Notes under the pieces: model-generated
What the model was told of the DNA's origin: nothing
Seen by the model: only the letters and a program-made list of their open reading frames with translations
Databases searched by the model: none
Position numbers and translations under genes: made by a program
In this document: positions 6,564 through 7,262 of the stretch, piece after piece
Layout: every line of letters starts with the position of its first letter
Position numbering within the stretch: the stretch's first letter is position 1
Assembly: GCA_024280585.1 (NCBI GenBank)
Contig: JAJRPW010000053.1
Location: 1 to 7,262 of the forward strand
Reading direction: 5' to 3'
DNA length: 7,262 nt
Origin: Alphaproteobacteria bacterium
GTDB lineage: Bacteria > Pseudomonadota > Alphaproteobacteria > Rickettsiales > UBA6187

Positions 6564-6570
6564 AGGAGGT
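6564..6570 (+). promoter_or_regulatory. Strong Shine-Dalgarno AGGAGGT upstream of a leader frame
   Basis: AGGAGGT is nearly a full complement of the 16S anti-Shine-Dalgarno. It lies 44 bases before the receiver-ATPase ATG, too far to serve it directly, but only six bases before the TTG at 6577. A TAA at 6609-6611 in the receiver frame rules out an N-terminal extension of that protein. Confidence 0.55.
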
Positions 6571-6576
6571 GTCAGT

Positions 6577-6618
6577 TTGGAACGTTCAATATCTAAAGGG
6601 CATACAGGTAAGGTATGA
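6577..6618 (+). CDS. Putative 13-codon leader peptide, coupled to the next gene
   Basis: A TTG start six bases after AGGAGGT opens a 13-codon frame (M/L-ERSISKGHTGKV) that stops at TGA 6616-6618. The stop overlaps the ATG of the receiver-ATPase gene as ATGA, the usual geometry of translational coupling. The receiver gene has no well-spaced Shine-Dalgarno: AAGG ends just one base before its ATG, and AAAGGG is about 14 bases away. The peptide resembles nothing I recognise and has no run of one amino acid, so classical attenuation is not suggested. It may only bring ribosomes to the downstream start. The evidence is spacing and overlap alone. Confidence 0.35.
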   Translation: MERSISKGHTGKV

Positions 6619-7262
6619 GCACAAAAAGAAGGATACTTATTGTAGATGATGAAGAATTTAACCTGAAGATTCTTGATCGCGATATAACAAATGCAGGTTA
6701 TGAAGCTGTTCTGGCTAGTGATGGCTCCAAAGCACTGGAAATCCTTAAAAACGACCATAATTTTTCTCTCATATTACTCGATCGCATGATGCCGGATATT
6801 GATGGTATGCAAGTATTATCAGAGCTGGACAAGGATAGTGTGCTAAAAAATATTCCTGTTATTATGCAAACTGCAGCGGCCTCTACCAAAGAAGTTCAAG
6901 AGGGTATTGATGCCGGAGTTTTCTATTATATTACCAAACCTTTTGAAGAAGATTTGATGCTTGCAATAGTAAAGCAGGCAATTGCAGATACGGAAGGTAA
7001 TCTAAATCTCAAAACCGAACTACAAGAACAAAATTCTGCGCTTGGACTAATGCAGTTTGGTGGGTTTCATTTTCAAAATCTTTATGAAATCAAGAATTTA
7101 GTTTATTTGCTGGCGAATAATTTCCCTGACCCGGTGGCCGTTGCTGTAGGAATGAGTGAATTAATGGTTAATGCAGTAGAACACGGTAATTTAGGTATTT
7201 CCTATAATGAAAAAAAAGATTTTTTGACAAGTGGAACATGGCTTGAGGAAATAGAAAACCGC
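6615..7262 (+). CDS. Response regulator fused to an RsbW/SpoIIAB-like ATPase domain (3' end outside window)
   Basis: The frame runs from ATG 6615 to the window edge without a stop (216 residues). Residues 5-122 are a complete receiver domain: acidic pocket Asp11-Asp12, phosphoacceptor Asp56 in LLDRMMP, Thr86, and Lys108 in ITKPF. A short, possibly coiled-coil linker (about 125-145) follows, then the start of a GHKL ATPase domain with the N-box ELMVNAVEHGN at 182-192. Glu182 and Asn186 align with the catalytic Glu and Mg-binding Asn of SpoIIAB/RsbW kinases. The G-boxes would lie beyond the window. This suggests a two-component input controlling an anti-sigma or partner-switching kinase, but targets are unknown and a histidine-kinase-like role is not excluded. 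There is no DNA-binding domain in the visible part. It is divergent from dapA and preceded by a CtrA-like box and a coupled leader frame. Confidence 0.85.
   Translation, partial: MSTKRRILIVDDEEFNLKILDRDITNAGYEAVLASDGSKALEILKNDHNFSLILLDRMMPDIDGMQVLSELDKDSVLKNIPVIMQTAAASTKEVQEGIDAGVFYYITKPFEEDLMLAIVKQAIADTEGNLNLKTELQEQNSALGLMQFGGFHFQNLYEIKNLVYLLANNFPDPVAVAVGMSELMVNAVEHGNLGISYNEKKDFLTSGTWLEEIENR

Larger units (their letters stand above)
6284..6614. other. Divergent intergenic region between dapA and the receiver-ATPase gene
   Basis: About 330 AT-rich bases without a recognisable protein-length gene. The dapA side (6284-6348) holds the ribosome site and promoter on the minus strand. The middle (6349-6440) shows only a weak CCCTT/GAGGG stem at 6381-6395. 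The right side holds a TTAA-N7-TTAA box (6445-6459), a candidate plus-strand promoter, a strong AGGAGGT (6564-6570) and a 13-codon leader frame ending inside the next start codon. No tRNA, riboswitch fold or clear terminator was found. Confidence 0.6.

Noticed and set aside
6489..6758. Minus-strand open frame of 89 codons across the intergenic region and the receiver gene start
   Set aside because: It runs antisense into the conserved receiver domain and has no upstream ribosome site or recognisable product.

Overview
The window looks like a piece of an alphaproteobacterial chromosome of fairly low GC (about 40% by eye). The strongest taxonomic pointers are a MipZ-type ParA ATPase, which is characteristic of Alphaproteobacteria, and a membrane-anchored J-domain protein of the Tim14/Pam18 type directly behind it. 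The other genes are conserved core genes. I see no insertion sequence, tRNA, rRNA, CRISPR array or phage gene.

Layout. (1) Bases 1-1916, plus strand: a tight cluster of the 3' end of leuS (leucyl-tRNA synthetase), lptE (LPS-assembly lipoprotein) and holA (DNA polymerase III delta), with a 14-base overlap and then a 1-base gap. (2) Bases 1896-3420, minus strand: a BON-domain outer-membrane lipoprotein (DolP/YraP-like) followed by gshB (glutathione synthetase, GTG start). They are driven by a good-looking promoter at 3444-3471. The 3' ends of holA and gshB overlap by 21 bases, so the two opposing units have no spacer between them. (3) Bases 3477-4825, minus strand: mipZ followed 5 bases later by the J-domain protein. 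(4) Bases 4943-6283, minus strand: dapA followed by smpB, joined stop-to-start as TAAATG. (5) Bases 6284-6614: a divergent intergenic region. It holds the dapA promoter on the minus strand. On the plus strand it holds a perfect TTAA-N7-TTAA box (the CtrA consensus), a candidate promoter, and a strong Shine-Dalgarno serving a 13-codon TTG-started leader frame. (6) Bases 6615-7262, plus strand: a response regulator receiver domain fused to an RsbW/SpoIIAB-like ATPase domain, cut off by the window end.

The genes cover envelope assembly (lptE, the BON lipoprotein, dapA for diaminopimelate and peptidoglycan), replication and division (holA, mipZ), translation and its quality control (leuS, smpB) and redox balance (gshB). 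Most of the window is ordinary core genome. The least ordinary part is the 5' side of the receiver-ATPase gene, where a CtrA-like box and a coupled leader frame precede a probable partner-switching regulator. The mipZ/J-domain pair is the second point of interest. All functional calls are from reading the sequence and recalling families; no database search was run.
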